Below, in pieces: positions 1 to 9,201 of a stretch of DNA of 64,000 nucleotides (positions are counted from its first letter, which is position 1; each line of letters starts with the position of its first letter). Source of the DNA: Trichormus sp. NMC-1 (GTDB lineage Bacteria > Cyanobacteriota > Cyanobacteriia > Cyanobacteriales > Nostocaceae). The stretch spans positions 105,941 through 169,940 of the forward strand of contig NZ_LZQD01000010.1 in assembly GCF_001858025.1 (NCBI RefSeq), in the 5' to 3' direction. Position numbers and translations under genes: made by a program. The notes under the pieces were generated by a model, which did not search any database, was not told the origin of the DNA, and worked only from the letters and a program-made list of their open reading frames with translations.

Positions 1-18
1 ACAACCACCAAACCTAAT

Positions 19-729
19 ATGTCTCAACTCCAACGCATCACTATTAATCCTTCCCAACTTCAAGAAACCCAGCTTTTATTAACACCCCAACAACAACACT
101 ATTTATTACGGGTATTGCGCTTACGTGATGGGGAGAAATTTATTGCTATGGATGGAATCGGTAAATGGTGGTTAGCGCAGTTAACAGGAGAACAAGGACA
201 GGTTTTAGAATTACTTGAGGTGAAAACAGAGTTACCTGTATCTATAACTTTGATGCTGGCTTTACCGAAAGGAAATGGCTTTGATGATGTTGTCAGGTGT
301 TGTACAGAGTTGGGAGTAACTTGTATTTTACCGATTTTGAGCGATCGCACTTTACTCAATCCCAGTCCACAAAAACTAGAACGCTGGCGGCGCATTGCCG
401 CAGAAGCCGCTGAACAATCAGAACGGGCTTTTGTCCCCACGATTTTAGAACCTCTAGCTTTTAGCACCGCTATTTGTGAATCTCTAGCGGAACATCGTTA
501 TATTTGTGAAGCACGTGGAGATTATCCACATCTCAAAAATGTGATTTCTCATACCTCTTCTGAAATAATTATCGCTATTGGTCCAGAGGGAGGTTGGACA
601 GAAAAAGAATTAGAACTAGCCATAGATAAAGGTTTTCAACCCATTTCTCTAGGCCGTCGTATTCTCCGCGCAGTCACAGCGCCAGTTGTTGCATTATCCT
701 TGATTGCTGCTACTTGTGAAGTATTATAA
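19..729 (+). CDS. rsmE: 16S rRNA (uracil-1498-N3) methyltransferase RsmE
   Basis: Methylates N3 of U1498 in 16S rRNA using S-adenosylmethionine. The 236-residue length is normal for the family. An N-terminal PUA-like beta domain (about residues 1-70) precedes a SPOUT-type methyltransferase domain. The knot motif GPEGGWTEKE begins at residue 188 and is followed by the typical RILRAVTAPVVAL segment that closes the SAM site. The ATG lies only 18 bases from the window edge, so the upstream context is unseen. The next 180 bases hold no gene. I am confident in the family assignment from these motifs; activity is inferred from the family. Confidence 0.94.
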   Translation: MSQLQRITINPSQLQETQLLLTPQQQHYLLRVLRLRDGEKFIAMDGIGKWWLAQLTGEQGQVLELLEVKTELPVSITLMLALPKGNGFDDVVRCCTELGVTCILPILSDRTLLNPSPQKLERWRRIAAEAAEQSERAFVPTILEPLAFSTAICESLAEHRYICEARGDYPHLKNVISHTSSEIIIAIGPEGGWTEKELELAIDKGFQPISLGRRILRAVTAPVVALSLIAATCEVL

Positions 730-908
730 AACTTTGCAGAATTTATAGACAAATATAGTCATATCTAGTCATTAATCACAGAGAAGTCAGCTAAAATCAC
801 CTATACAGGCTTTCTCTAGCAAAGGGAAATGAGCGAGAATTTTGTGCATCATAAGCAGGAAGATATGTTAGTATATATGAACGAATATTCTAAGAAAGCA
901 GCTAGTGT

Positions 909-2148
909 ATGCAAGTAGTCGAGCGGCATATCATTCAAAGAAATCATCCCCATTATCAGGAGATTGATAAATTATGTTTTGCTGCCAAAAACCTCTACAA
1001 TTTTGCTAACTTTCATATTCGCCAAAGTTTTATCTTTGCTCAAAAATATCTGGATTACAATTGTTTAGCAAAACAATTAAAATCAACAGAACCATACCAG
1101 GCTATACCAGCAAAAGTTGCCCAACAAGTATTATTAGGACTACATCGCAACTGGTTAAGCTTTTTTGCAGCAATTAAAGCTTATGCAGAAGATAAATCCA
1201 AATTTTTAGGCAGACCCAAATTACCCAAATATAAACACAAAGAAAAAGGTAGACATTTATTAATTTACACAGCCCAGGCAGTGAGTAAACCAAAAATAAA
1301 TGTAGGTTTAATTCATCTGTCACAAACACAGATTCATATTCCCACAAAAGTAGACTATGTAAATCTGAATCAAGTAAGAATTGTCCCCAAAATAGACCAT
1401 TATGTAGTAGAAGTTGTCTATGAAAAAGAGGAAATAGATTATGGTTTAGACCCTAATTATATAGCAGCGATTGATTTAGGAATAGATAATCTAGCAACCT
1501 TAACATCAAACCAGCCGGGCTTTATACCAGTTCTGGTTTCTGGGCGGATTATCAAATCAATTAACCGTTATTATAATCAGAGAAAAGCCAATTTACAAGC
1601 TTTACTACCAAGTCATCAAAAGACATCTAAACGATTACAAAGTTTAACGAAAAAACGGAATTTTCGAGTAGATGATTATCTGCATAAAGCCAGTCGGTTA
1701 ATTATTGACCATTTAGTGAAGTGTGGGATTGGCACTTTAGTAATAGGTCAAAGTCCATTGTGGAAACAGAATGCTAATTTAGGCAGCAGAAATAATCAAA
1801 ACTTCGTTTGTATTCCCCATACTCGATTTGTACAGCAGTTGAGTTATAAGGCGAAGCGGGATAAATGTATTGGTTTCTGAGGAGTCTTATACCTCTGTAG
1901 CCTCTTTTTTAGACCAAGATACTATTCCTACTTATGGCAAAGCTGACTCCAAAGAAAAAGAAGTTAAATTTAATGGTCGTAGAATCAGGACTAAGCTATA
2001 CAAAGCAGGTAATGGTTTATTGATTCATGCTGATGTCAATGGCAGTTTGAATATTTTACGTAAAGTAGTCCCGACAGCTTTTAGTCGAGGGATAGGGGGC
2101 GTTGTAGTTCGCCCCGTCGGGGTTATTCCCGGCAAACAAAAGGCATGA
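909..2148 (+). pseudogene. tnpB: Frameshifted solo tnpB (IS1341-type, IS200/IS605 superfamily)
   Basis: TnpB is an RNA-guided nuclease encoded by IS200/IS605-type elements. Two consecutive reading frames make one protein. The first (909-1880) carries the helical N-terminal region and the RuvC-I motif AAIDLGIDNLATL. The second (from about 1858) carries SEESYTS and the RuvC-III motif HADVNGSLN. Reading GGGATAAATGTATTG from 1858 restores the family-like GINVLVSEES, so the break sits at about 1857 and is equivalent to a 2-base loss or 1-base gain. The usual RuvC-II glutamate is replaced by Gly (TLVIGQ), and the zinc-ribbon cysteines are absent. No tnpA is nearby. A GC hairpin (CCCC-GTC-GGGG) near 2113-2123 may belong to the element's right end and guide RNA. 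Probably inactive unless the frameshift is a sequencing error. Confidence 0.85.
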
Positions 2149-2263
2149 GATATTTGTCTATGTTTTTTGGAACTATAAATGATATATCTCACGCACAACA
2201 ATAACGCTTCTTTTGCGTCTTTGCGTCTTGGCGCGAGACATTCATTCAAGTTCATTAAAAGTC

Positions 2264-3343
2264 ATGCTGGAAGAAGTTACCGCCGCCTTTGAACGCAAGG
2301 ACTATCAAACCGCAGCCCAATTACTCAAACCGCTACTTAAAGACTCACCAGAAAATCCTTGGGTGCAATTTTATTTTGCACGATTACAAGAAGTTTCTGG
2401 AGAACGTCACCGAGCCGAAAAAATTTATCGGCAACTACTACGGCTAACAACCCATAACAAAATTTTGTCACAAGCACGGCAAGGTTTACAGCGATTAGAA
2501 GAAATTAAGCAAGAAGAAAAACAAAGAGCTATTTCTCAAGCTACAAAAAAACCCACTAACACCGAACAAGGAATATTAGTTTTAGAGCCAATTAGTAACG
2601 AACTAAAAGTTAAAGCCGCCCCAAAATTTGCCCAAATTATGCAGGTAGATTCCTACACAGCCAGACTAATACTACCAAGTCGCAATTGGAGAATCTACCG
2701 CACCGGAAAAGTGGGCGAACTTGAATTTTATGGAACACAACTACAACAGGCTGGAATTCCTTGCTTCTGGTTGAGAATCCCACAAATTCAACAAATTCAA
2801 GTATTTCAAGTTAAATATTTCTCAGAATCTCAACCCAAACCCAGCGTCGTTTGTCGCAATACAGAAAATCAAATTGGTTCTCTCAGCTTTGATTGGTCAG
2901 AAGTTACAGCCAGGGTTGTAGGACTATTGCCAATTTTTGAACAAGTTGTAGATGTTAACGCCCGTCGTCAACTAGAACGCAAAATCCAAACTCAAGATTA
3001 TGCCCAATTCTGTGATTTACACTTGCCAGGAAGACGTAGCATTTTAAGAATTTATGACCAAGGTTATGAATTTCAGCAAGGTTTAGAAATTACTCCCCAA
3101 CCCAGCCAAAATACAGTGAGAATTAATTGGAATGGTTTAATAAATTGGCTTGAGCAGCAAATACCATCAGTCAAGGCTTGGTCAGATTTTAAGCCTTTTG
3201 CGGAAAAAGTTTTAGATCAAACAGAGGTGCTGAATCAAATTCCCTCTCACGTTGACCTATTTCAGAGAGAAAAGAGCAATTGGGATTCAGCATTTCAGTT
3301 ATATAGTGGAATTATTTTTCTAAAAAATGGGGTGAAAAAATAA
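2264..3343 (+). CDS. TPR-containing protein of unknown function
   Basis: A 359-residue protein. Residues about 5-75 look like two tetratricopeptide helical hairpins (AFERKDYQTAAQLLKPLL, WVQFYFARLQEVSGERHRAEKIY), a fold used for protein-protein contacts. The remaining 280 residues show no motif I recognise and no membrane segment or signal peptide, so it is probably cytosolic. An upstream in-frame TTG at 2213 would add 17 residues, but it lies inside a dispersed ACGCAAAGACGCAAAG-type repeat (reverse strand). I therefore chose the ATG at 2264. No clear Shine-Dalgarno sequence is visible. Function unknown. Confidence 0.78.
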   Translation: MLEEVTAAFERKDYQTAAQLLKPLLKDSPENPWVQFYFARLQEVSGERHRAEKIYRQLLRLTTHNKILSQARQGLQRLEEIKQEEKQRAISQATKKPTNTEQGILVLEPISNELKVKAAPKFAQIMQVDSYTARLILPSRNWRIYRTGKVGELEFYGTQLQQAGIPCFWLRIPQIQQIQVFQVKYFSESQPKPSVVCRNTENQIGSLSFDWSEVTARVVGLLPIFEQVVDVNARRQLERKIQTQDYAQFCDLHLPGRRSILRIYDQGYEFQQGLEITPQPSQNTVRINWNGLINWLEQQIPSVKAWSDFKPFAEKVLDQTEVLNQIPSHVDLFQREKSNWDSAFQLYSGIIFLKNGVKK

Positions 3344-3362
3344 ATAATTCAGGAGTCAGGAG

Positions 3363-3420
3363 GGGCGAACGGCCGTTCGCCCGTACAGGAGTCAGTAGGG
3401 ACGTATTGCAATACGCCCCT
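3363..3420. repeat. Two small intergenic palindromes
   Basis: Positions 3363-3382 are a perfect 20-bp palindrome with half site GGGCGAACGG. Positions 3397-3420 are a near-perfect palindrome (AGGGACGTATTG followed by its complement with one mismatch). They are separated by a GTCAG-rich linker. Such GC-capped palindromes are typical dispersed repeats of Nostocales intergenic DNA. No T-run follows, so they are not classic terminators. Confidence 0.7.
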
Positions 3421-3534
3421 ACTTGGTGTCTAGGTTTCAATTTTGATTCTGTACCGTATGGCTACGCCACGCAAGCTATCGGCTGACGCTCACGGCGAAG
3501 CCTCATTGATCTGCAATCTGCTGTAATAAATTTG

Positions 3535-3562
3535 GTAGAGACGTTGTATGTAACATCTCTAC
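3535..3562. repeat. 28-bp dispersed hairpin, diverged copy
   Basis: Starts GTAGAGACGTT and ends AACATCTCTAC, forming an imperfect 28-bp inverted repeat. It has the same outer arms and length as the perfect palindromes at 36860-36887 and 41711-41738, but a different centre. I read it as a third, diverged member of that family. Confidence 0.65.
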
Positions 3563-3596
3563 ATTCTTTTCCGTAGATTTTTAATGCTCGATTAAT

Positions 3597-3971
3597 TTAC
3601 CCAGGAGTTTTTACCTGACTGGCCATATCTAGGAAGACATTCATATTTGCTCCTGGACGACGACGAACATTCGTAGCTGTAGGAACTAGATACTTAGGTG
3701 CAAAGGTAGTTTCAGTGGGTACTGCTGGTTTAGCTGGTTCGGCTTTGGGGACTGGTGCTTTCGCGGGTTCTGTTTTGGTTGCTTTAGCAGGTTTTTCTGT
3801 CGCTGCTGGTGCGGGAGTTGTTACAGTTGCGGCTACTGGCTTAACTGCTGCTGGTTTGGTTTCAGTTGCTTCTTCTTTTAGTTCTAAGTAGTAACCGTTA
3901 TCTTTTTTGCCAAACAGTCCAGTGATGAAGCCCAGAATTCCACCGATTAAATTTTTGATAAACCCAAACAT
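3597..3971 (-). CDS. Small Ala/Pro-rich hypothetical protein
   Basis: A 124-residue protein in three parts. Residues 1-22 form a Gly/Phe/Ile-rich hydrophobic or amphipathic helix (MFGFIKNLIGGILGFITGLF). Residues about 35-88 form a low-complexity Ala-Pro-Lys-Thr linker. The C-terminal stretch (about 92-124) is more complex and contains NVRRRPGANMN. The layout suggests a membrane-associated N-terminus with a flexible tether. The upstream strand shows a purine-rich GGAGAA a few bases before the ATG, supporting the start. I do not recognise a named family and assign no function. Confidence 0.75.
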   Translation of the reverse strand: MFGFIKNLIGGILGFITGLFGKKDNGYYLELKEEATETKPAAVKPVAATVTTPAPAATEKPAKATKTEPAKAPVPKAEPAKPAVPTETTFAPKYLVPTATNVRRRPGANMNVFLDMASQVKTPG

Positions 3972-4260
3972 GACAATTTCTCCTGTTTTTAATATCTTCC
4001 AATATCACCGTAATTATTAATTATTACAGCATAATGTTACATTTTGTTGAGCTAGTTGTTTCTAATCACGACAACTACTGACAATTTCTAAAGACTGCGA
4101 ACTAATTATTAAATTTTACTGTCACTAGGAGCAAGATTCTGAGACTTCACTTAACAAAAATTTACAAAAACTAGTGAGCTACAAAAACTGTCATAGCCTG
4201 GTTGCTGCTGAAAATGATACTCGGTTAGATTTTCTACAGAGTTAATACAGCAGAGCATCC

Positions 4261-4929
4261 ATGAATACTGAACAGCTACAACGCAATCCCGTTTTATTAG
4301 TACATGGTCTTAATGACACCGGCGCAGTTTTCAATAAAATGGCGCTTTACCTCAGACAACGGGATTGGTCTGTACATACCCTAGATTTATCACCTAATAA
4401 TGGTGCTGGAGTTTTGGATAAATTAGCACAGCAAGTAGCTGATTATGTCGCTGCAACCTTTGAACCAGAACAACCATTAGATGTGGTGGGATTTAGCATG
4501 GGTGGAATTGTCAGCCGTTATTATATTCAACGATTGGGGGGAATCAATAATGTGAAGCGGTTTATCACCATTTCATCACCTCATCAGGGAACTGTTTTAG
4601 CTTATGGTTCTTGGCTTCCTGGTGCTGTGCAAATGCGTCCCAACAGTCCTTTGCTTGAGGATTTGAATTCTGATGTTCAGATGTTGCAACAGTTGAATTT
4701 TACATCTATCTGGACACCTTATGATTTGATGATTGTACCGCCTCAGAGTTCACAAATGCCTGTAGGGAAGGAATTTACTTTACCAGTTGCACTTCACCCT
4801 TGGATGTTGACAGATTCTCGGACTTTAGCAATAGTAGCAGATGCTTTAGCCGCAGCGATTACACCCTATCCCCAATCTGGGTATGTTCAGAATTCTCAAA
4901 AATCGCCTCTGAATATCGATAATACTTAA
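4261..4929 (+). CDS. Alpha/beta-hydrolase, lipase-like
   Basis: A 222-residue single-domain alpha/beta hydrolase. Residues 11-16 (VLLVHG) give the oxyanion-hole HG motif. GFSMGG places the nucleophile at Ser79. HPWML near the C-terminus supplies a plausible catalytic His. The closest match by motif is the lipase class 2 / triacylglycerol-lipase-like group; substrate is unknown. There is no signal peptide, so it is probably cytosolic. Its last 71 bases overlap the 3' end of the convergent VOC gene, so both stop codons lie inside the other gene. Confidence 0.85.
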   Translation: MNTEQLQRNPVLLVHGLNDTGAVFNKMALYLRQRDWSVHTLDLSPNNGAGVLDKLAQQVADYVAATFEPEQPLDVVGFSMGGIVSRYYIQRLGGINNVKRFITISSPHQGTVLAYGSWLPGAVQMRPNSPLLEDLNSDVQMLQQLNFTSIWTPYDLMIVPPQSSQMPVGKEFTLPVALHPWMLTDSRTLAIVADALAAAITPYPQSGYVQNSQKSPLNIDNT

Positions 4930-5290
4930 ATTCCATTAAGTTATAAAAAGGATCTTCTAAAAAGAAAGTGTGATGTTCGAGGGGAGAACCAACAAAGCGG
5001 CTTTTCGGTTCTTCTCTAAAAGTTAGCTGTTTGATTTGTGCTTTTTCTAGTAATTCTTGCCAATCTTGTTCATAGGTAAAAATTAGCCCAAAATGTCGAG
5101 GATAAATATTTTTCTGGGGTGTTAGGATGTCTTTCGTTGTATGTGCTACTAATTGATGTCCATAAAGGTTGAGAATCAAAGCGTGGGGGCTTTCTCGTCC
5201 GGGAATGCATCCTAAGCCGTCAACATAAAAGGTTTTGGTTTGGGGGATATTGGTGACGGGGAAAGCGAGGTGAAATAAGGTTTTGTTCAT
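4859..5290 (-). CDS. VOC (glyoxalase/bleomycin-resistance) family protein
   Basis: A 143-residue protein with the beta-alpha-beta-beta-beta pattern of the vicinal oxygen chelate fold. FHLAFPV near residue 7 and FYNLMEFKYY near residue 115 match the two half-sites that usually bind a metal through His and Glu. HHTFFLEDP immediately before the second site is typical of the family. Members include glyoxalases, dioxygenases and resistance proteins; substrate cannot be told from sequence. It converges on and overlaps the alpha/beta-hydrolase gene. Confidence 0.85.
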   Translation of the reverse strand: MNKTLFHLAFPVTNIPQTKTFYVDGLGCIPGRESPHALILNLYGHQLVAHTTKDILTPQKNIYPRHFGLIFTYEQDWQELLEKAQIKQLTFREEPKSRFVGSPLEHHTFFLEDPFYNLMEFKYYRYSEAIFENSEHTQIGDRV

Positions 5291-5354
5291 GGTGGGGTGA
5301 GATGGGTAATAAAAGTAGGATTTTGTAATTGGTTATGGATTTAGTATCAGTTAT

Positions 5355-8003
5355 TTACAAAGATTGAATTTCAATTTCTGTTTGAACTTCTGTTTGAACT
5401 TCTGTTTCAATTTGAGCCTTAACTATTGGCGTATAAATAGGAAGATTAGCTTGTATTGCTTCAAAGCTAACAACTAGAGAGTATGGAACTTCAGCAAAAG
5501 GATCATTATTCCATCCTTCGTGTCCAACAACTGCAATACAGAATGCTTCTCTTAAGTTATAAGATTTAACAAAAGCCCAATCTTTTTGGATAGTTCCTAT
5601 ACTTCTTGATACATTTTTAATGCTTTTATAGTTTTTTTCCTTGCCAAGAGTCCAGGTAAATAACTCATCTCCTTTTTCGGCATTTTCTGGAACATTATAA
5701 TTGGCTAATACTCTTCCTAAAAAATGCTTGGGATCTTCACCTTGTTTGCTACATTCCCAATCTAACCAACTTGAAAGATACTTTCTTCTATTACGCCTTG
5801 TTCTACGTGGTTGAGCTTTATATGATAATGTAATTTCCAATAAAATTTCAAATTCTTCTCCTGGTGATCTGAGACTATCTGGTAATTGTACTTGATAAAT
5901 GTCAGCCTCTCCAGCTTTAATTAATTTCTCTCCTTGTGTGATTAGTGTAATACGATTAGGAGTATTACTAATGGCACGTTCAAGACTAGGAATACCATAG
6001 CCTATTTGACGAATTACATTCTGTTTTTCTTCATTAGTTTTTGCTAATGCCCAATCTGGCCAACGTGCTGATTGAACAATTAATGCTCGATATAGCAAAC
6101 AACTTTCATTAGGAAACTCAGCAGCAAGTCTGGCTGCAATATGGGTTACTCTTGGTGCTGCAAAGGAAGTTCCAAAATCATCCGCAGCTACTAAAGGACT
6201 AGCACCACTACCTAAAGTTGATCTTACTAATTCTGGGCTGGTATTGGAATTACAACGCAAGGTTGGCGGTTGATTATCATCTTTCAAAATATCACCGCCA
6301 TACTCTACTACTTCCGGTTTAATTGTATCCCATATTCCCAAACCAGAACAGGAAAAAGGAGAAGGTTCGTCTTTTTCTCCTAACGAAGACCAAGATAAAT
6401 CACGAAAAGAATCTGACGTAATTGAACCGACCGTTAATGCTTGAAAACTTTGTGACGGGTTGGCAATTCTACAAGAATTTTCTGTCAGATAATCTGGGTA
6501 TTCTCTACCGGCTAATAAGTGATGTCTAACGGATAATCTTGGTGAAGTTCGATAGCTATCTAAAGGAATATTTCCAGCAGCTACTATAAAAAGAATATCT
6601 TTTTTATAACTTAATTGATCTATAGTAAATGCCCAAGAACTCATATATCTAGTCCGACAAGGAGCATCACTAGCAAGTGAATGATTAAATATTCTTGTTG
6701 TTGTTTGATTATAATAGTATTCAACAATATCATTTAGCAATGAAGGTGGATACAGCCTATCAGATAATCTACAATCACTATTAAGTATTCTTGCATTTTG
6801 AAGCCAACAAACTGCTTTATAACTTCCTTGATTGGGAATAATTCTTGGATATAAAACTGCTCCTGCAACTCTAGTTCCATGACCGCCATTACTAACCATA
6901 TCAGCAGTTAAATTTATTTCTGAAGGAATCAGAGATATTGAGTTACCAGAATCAATAGCATTTTTTAGTAAAGGATGTTCTTCTTGAATACCACTATCAA
7001 TTATACATACTTTAGGAGCATTTTCATTAGGAGATTCTAGGATAAATGAGTCATTATTATATCCAGATATTTCATGTTCAGGTAAGCCTGGTTCATAAAT
7101 ATTATCTTGTTCAGTTACTTCAAAAACATAAGGGAAGTTAAATACTAAATCCTTTAAACCTAAGCCAGAAATTTGAATTAGACACGAAAAACTATCAGGT
7201 ACTAGAGAATGTTGAGGAGTATCTTCTATAAAGCTACTTAATATTTCACCATGATACTTAGGATTGGTAACAAAATTGGATAAATCTTCTTGCCTTTCTG
7301 ATGCTAATTCATCCCATTCTTGATAGGTTATATCACGATCTTCATCCCATTTCTTGATTGCTTTTACATAATTCTCAGAATTTTTATAATTCTTTTGATC
7401 TGGATATTCAGGTAATTTTGTTTTAGTTCCTAAACATGATATACCTACTTCAACTACATAAATTTGGTTATCTCTTATTTGATCCCATTTCTCTAATAAA
7501 CTGGGAGATAAAATAAATTCTGGATGTTGATGTTTATCAAGAATATCTAAAATTTTTGCGATTACACCACCACCTCTTTGATCATTCAGAAAATTTTCTA
7601 TTTTCTTTTGAAGTTCACTAAGGTTCGTATCTGCTGATGCACCGATAATATAACCATCTTCTAACTCTGATATAATCGCTATATCTGAAGTTCTCAAATC
7701 ATCTAGATCAAATGTTTTAGGATCAATTTCTAATATTAAAGTTATAGCATCGGGAAGAGTAGATCGTTGATTTTCTTGTTCTTTTGTCTCTTGTTCTTCT
7801 TTAAATGTTATCCAATCATCAACTACAGAAGATACTAGGTTTTTAATTTTGCTTCCGTGTCCTTGACGATTACCTAAATTAATAGATGTTTGAGTTTCTT
7901 TCTTACTACCGCCACCACCTAGAGATTTTGCTGTACCCTTGTCTGTCAATTTAAGTTGAATATGCGGAAAACCCTGAGAACCTTCAACCATTTTTTTCTC
8001 CAA
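5355..8003 (-). CDS. ietS: Cytosolic S8 subtilisin-like protease, IetS-like
   Basis: An 882-residue serine protease. The subtilase triad is complete: Asp336 (CIIDSGI), His375 (GGHGTRVAG) and Ser613 (GTSFAAP). The oxyanion Asn lies in IVAAGN. About 320 residues precede the catalytic domain and about 230 follow it. There is no signal peptide, which argues for an intracellular target. It starts 26 bases after the AAA ATPase gene and is surely co-transcribed. The pairing of a subtilase with a small AAA ATPase matches IetS/IetA, described as a toxin-antitoxin stability system on an Agrobacterium Ti plasmid and later as an anti-phage system. The gene symbol is by this analogy. The C-terminus ends in Gln-Thr-Glu-Val-type short repeats. 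Confidence 0.85.
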   Translation of the reverse strand: MEKKMVEGSQGFPHIQLKLTDKGTAKSLGGGGSKKETQTSINLGNRQGHGSKIKNLVSSVVDDWITFKEEQETKEQENQRSTLPDAITLILEIDPKTFDLDDLRTSDIAIISELEDGYIIGASADTNLSELQKKIENFLNDQRGGGVIAKILDILDKHQHPEFILSPSLLEKWDQIRDNQIYVVEVGISCLGTKTKLPEYPDQKNYKNSENYVKAIKKWDEDRDITYQEWDELASERQEDLSNFVTNPKYHGEILSSFIEDTPQHSLVPDSFSCLIQISGLGLKDLVFNFPYVFEVTEQDNIYEPGLPEHEISGYNNDSFILESPNENAPKVCIIDSGIQEEHPLLKNAIDSGNSISLIPSEINLTADMVSNGGHGTRVAGAVLYPRIIPNQGSYKAVCWLQNARILNSDCRLSDRLYPPSLLNDIVEYYYNQTTTRIFNHSLASDAPCRTRYMSSWAFTIDQLSYKKDILFIVAAGNIPLDSYRTSPRLSVRHHLLAGREYPDYLTENSCRIANPSQSFQALTVGSITSDSFRDLSWSSLGEKDEPSPFSCSGLGIWDTIKPEVVEYGGDILKDDNQPPTLRCNSNTSPELVRSTLGSGASPLVAADDFGTSFAAPRVTHIAARLAAEFPNESCLLYRALIVQSARWPDWALAKTNEEKQNVIRQIGYGIPSLERAISNTPNRITLITQGEKLIKAGEADIYQVQLPDSLRSPGEEFEILLEITLSYKAQPRRTRRNRRKYLSSWLDWECSKQGEDPKHFLGRVLANYNVPENAEKGDELFTWTLGKEKNYKSIKNVSRSIGTIQKDWAFVKSYNLREAFCIAVVGHEGWNNDPFAEVPYSLVVSFEAIQANLPIYTPIVKAQIETEVQTEVQTEIEIQSL

Positions 8004-8029
8004 ACACCAAAAATTTAATTTTCAAAAAA

Positions 8030-9052
8030 CTAGGAAACCTTGATTTCTGCGATCGCTTCTTCTAAGTGTTCCTGAATCACTAAACCCTCTCGCTCAAGGA
8101 TTGCTCGTTTAGCCGCATCTTGTGCAACTCTCACAGCTTGAGCGGCAGAAAAATCTCTCATCTGCTCAATAATTCTTGGCCAGTTGATAGATCCCACTTC
8201 AATAGCAGATAGTGTTTCCTTTAGTATAAATTCTAGCTCTTGTTCTCCCGGTTTGGGTACTGCAATCAAATCATCAAATCTTCTCCACAGGGCTGTATCC
8301 AAAGATTTATTCAAATTCGTAGCTGCTACCATAAGCCCCGAAGAAGGTTGATACTCATCCAGAATTTGCAAAAATGTATTTACAACTCGCTTAATTTCTC
8401 CTACTTCTTGAGAATCTTCTCGTGTTTTAGCAATCGAGTCACATTCATCAAGAAACAACAAACATGGATTTTTTGAAGCATCTTCAAATACAAGTCTTAA
8501 ATTACTGGCAGTCTCGCCTAAAAAAGACGAAACCATTGCATCAAAACGTACTTTTAAAAGTGGTAAACCTGTATTCCAAGCTAAACGTTCTGCTCCTAAT
8601 GTTTTTCCACAACCAGGAGGTCCATAGAGGAGAATTTTTTGTCTATAGCGCAATCCATGATGAGCTAGTCTATCTCTTGCTGCATACTCGCGTTCAATTC
8701 TTTGAAACCGCTTTTCAATATTCTCAGGCAAAATCATGTAATGGCGTAGTTTATCCCTTGGTATACTTGTTACCAGAGGAAGATTAAAACGCTTACTGGT
8801 TGGTAATTCACTTAAACCCTGTAAGTTCTCTGGTGCTGTTCGCGTAGCTTCTCGAAGAGAGGGAACAGGTTTAATAAAGTCGGGAGATTGCTCCTTGGAT
8901 TTCTTTTTAGTAATATTCTCTAACTGGTCAGCAAGAAGAGTATGTCCTTTGCTGCGTTCTTCTTCTATAACTAGATATGTGAGTTTATCAATCGCTTCTT
9001 GGTCTGAACTAGCGATCGCTCTAAAAAACCTTTTGAGAAGCTCTCCTTTCAT
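8030..9052 (-). CDS. ietA: AAA ATPase, IetA-like partner of the subtilase
   Basis: A 340-residue AAA+ protein. Walker A is GPPGCGKT with Lys150, and Walker B is LLFLDE with Asp202 and Glu203. AATN is the sensor-1 region, and RRFD near 257-260 resembles an arginine finger. The N-terminal about 100 residues are a helical adaptor-like region. It is the first gene of a two-gene operon with the downstream protease. In the Ti-plasmid IetAS system the ATPase homologue acts as antitoxin to the protease; whether that holds here is inference. A well-formed promoter with an overlapping inverted repeat lies 40-75 bases upstream. Confidence 0.87.
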   Translation of the reverse strand: MKGELLKRFFRAIASSDQEAIDKLTYLVIEEERSKGHTLLADQLENITKKKSKEQSPDFIKPVPSLREATRTAPENLQGLSELPTSKRFNLPLVTSIPRDKLRHYMILPENIEKRFQRIEREYAARDRLAHHGLRYRQKILLYGPPGCGKTLGAERLAWNTGLPLLKVRFDAMVSSFLGETASNLRLVFEDASKNPCLLFLDECDSIAKTREDSQEVGEIKRVVNTFLQILDEYQPSSGLMVAATNLNKSLDTALWRRFDDLIAVPKPGEQELEFILKETLSAIEVGSINWPRIIEQMRDFSAAQAVRVAQDAAKRAILEREGLVIQEHLEEAIAEIKVS

Positions 9053-9090
9053 ATTGCCTCTCTCCGCAAAAATAGCAATTTCTTATTTAT

Positions 9091-9127
9091 ATAGTACAAT
9101 TATACTATTAAACGTAGTGCATTACAA
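9091..9127 (-). promoter_or_regulatory. Promoter and possible operator of the ietA-ietS operon
   Basis: Read on the minus strand: a -35-like TTGTAA (9122-9127), a 17-base spacer and a perfect TATAAT -10 box (9099-9104), about 47 bases upstream of the ietA ATG. An inverted repeat ATAGTA/TACTAT (9091-9096 and 9103-9108) overlaps the -10 box and could be an operator. This fits autoregulation, common for toxin-antitoxin operons, but no regulator is identified. Confidence 0.5.
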
Positions 9128-9201
9128 ATTATAACGTGATCACGAGATCTATAGTGATTATATTAAGTTTTACAAATGGAATTTTGTCGATCTGACCACA
9201 A

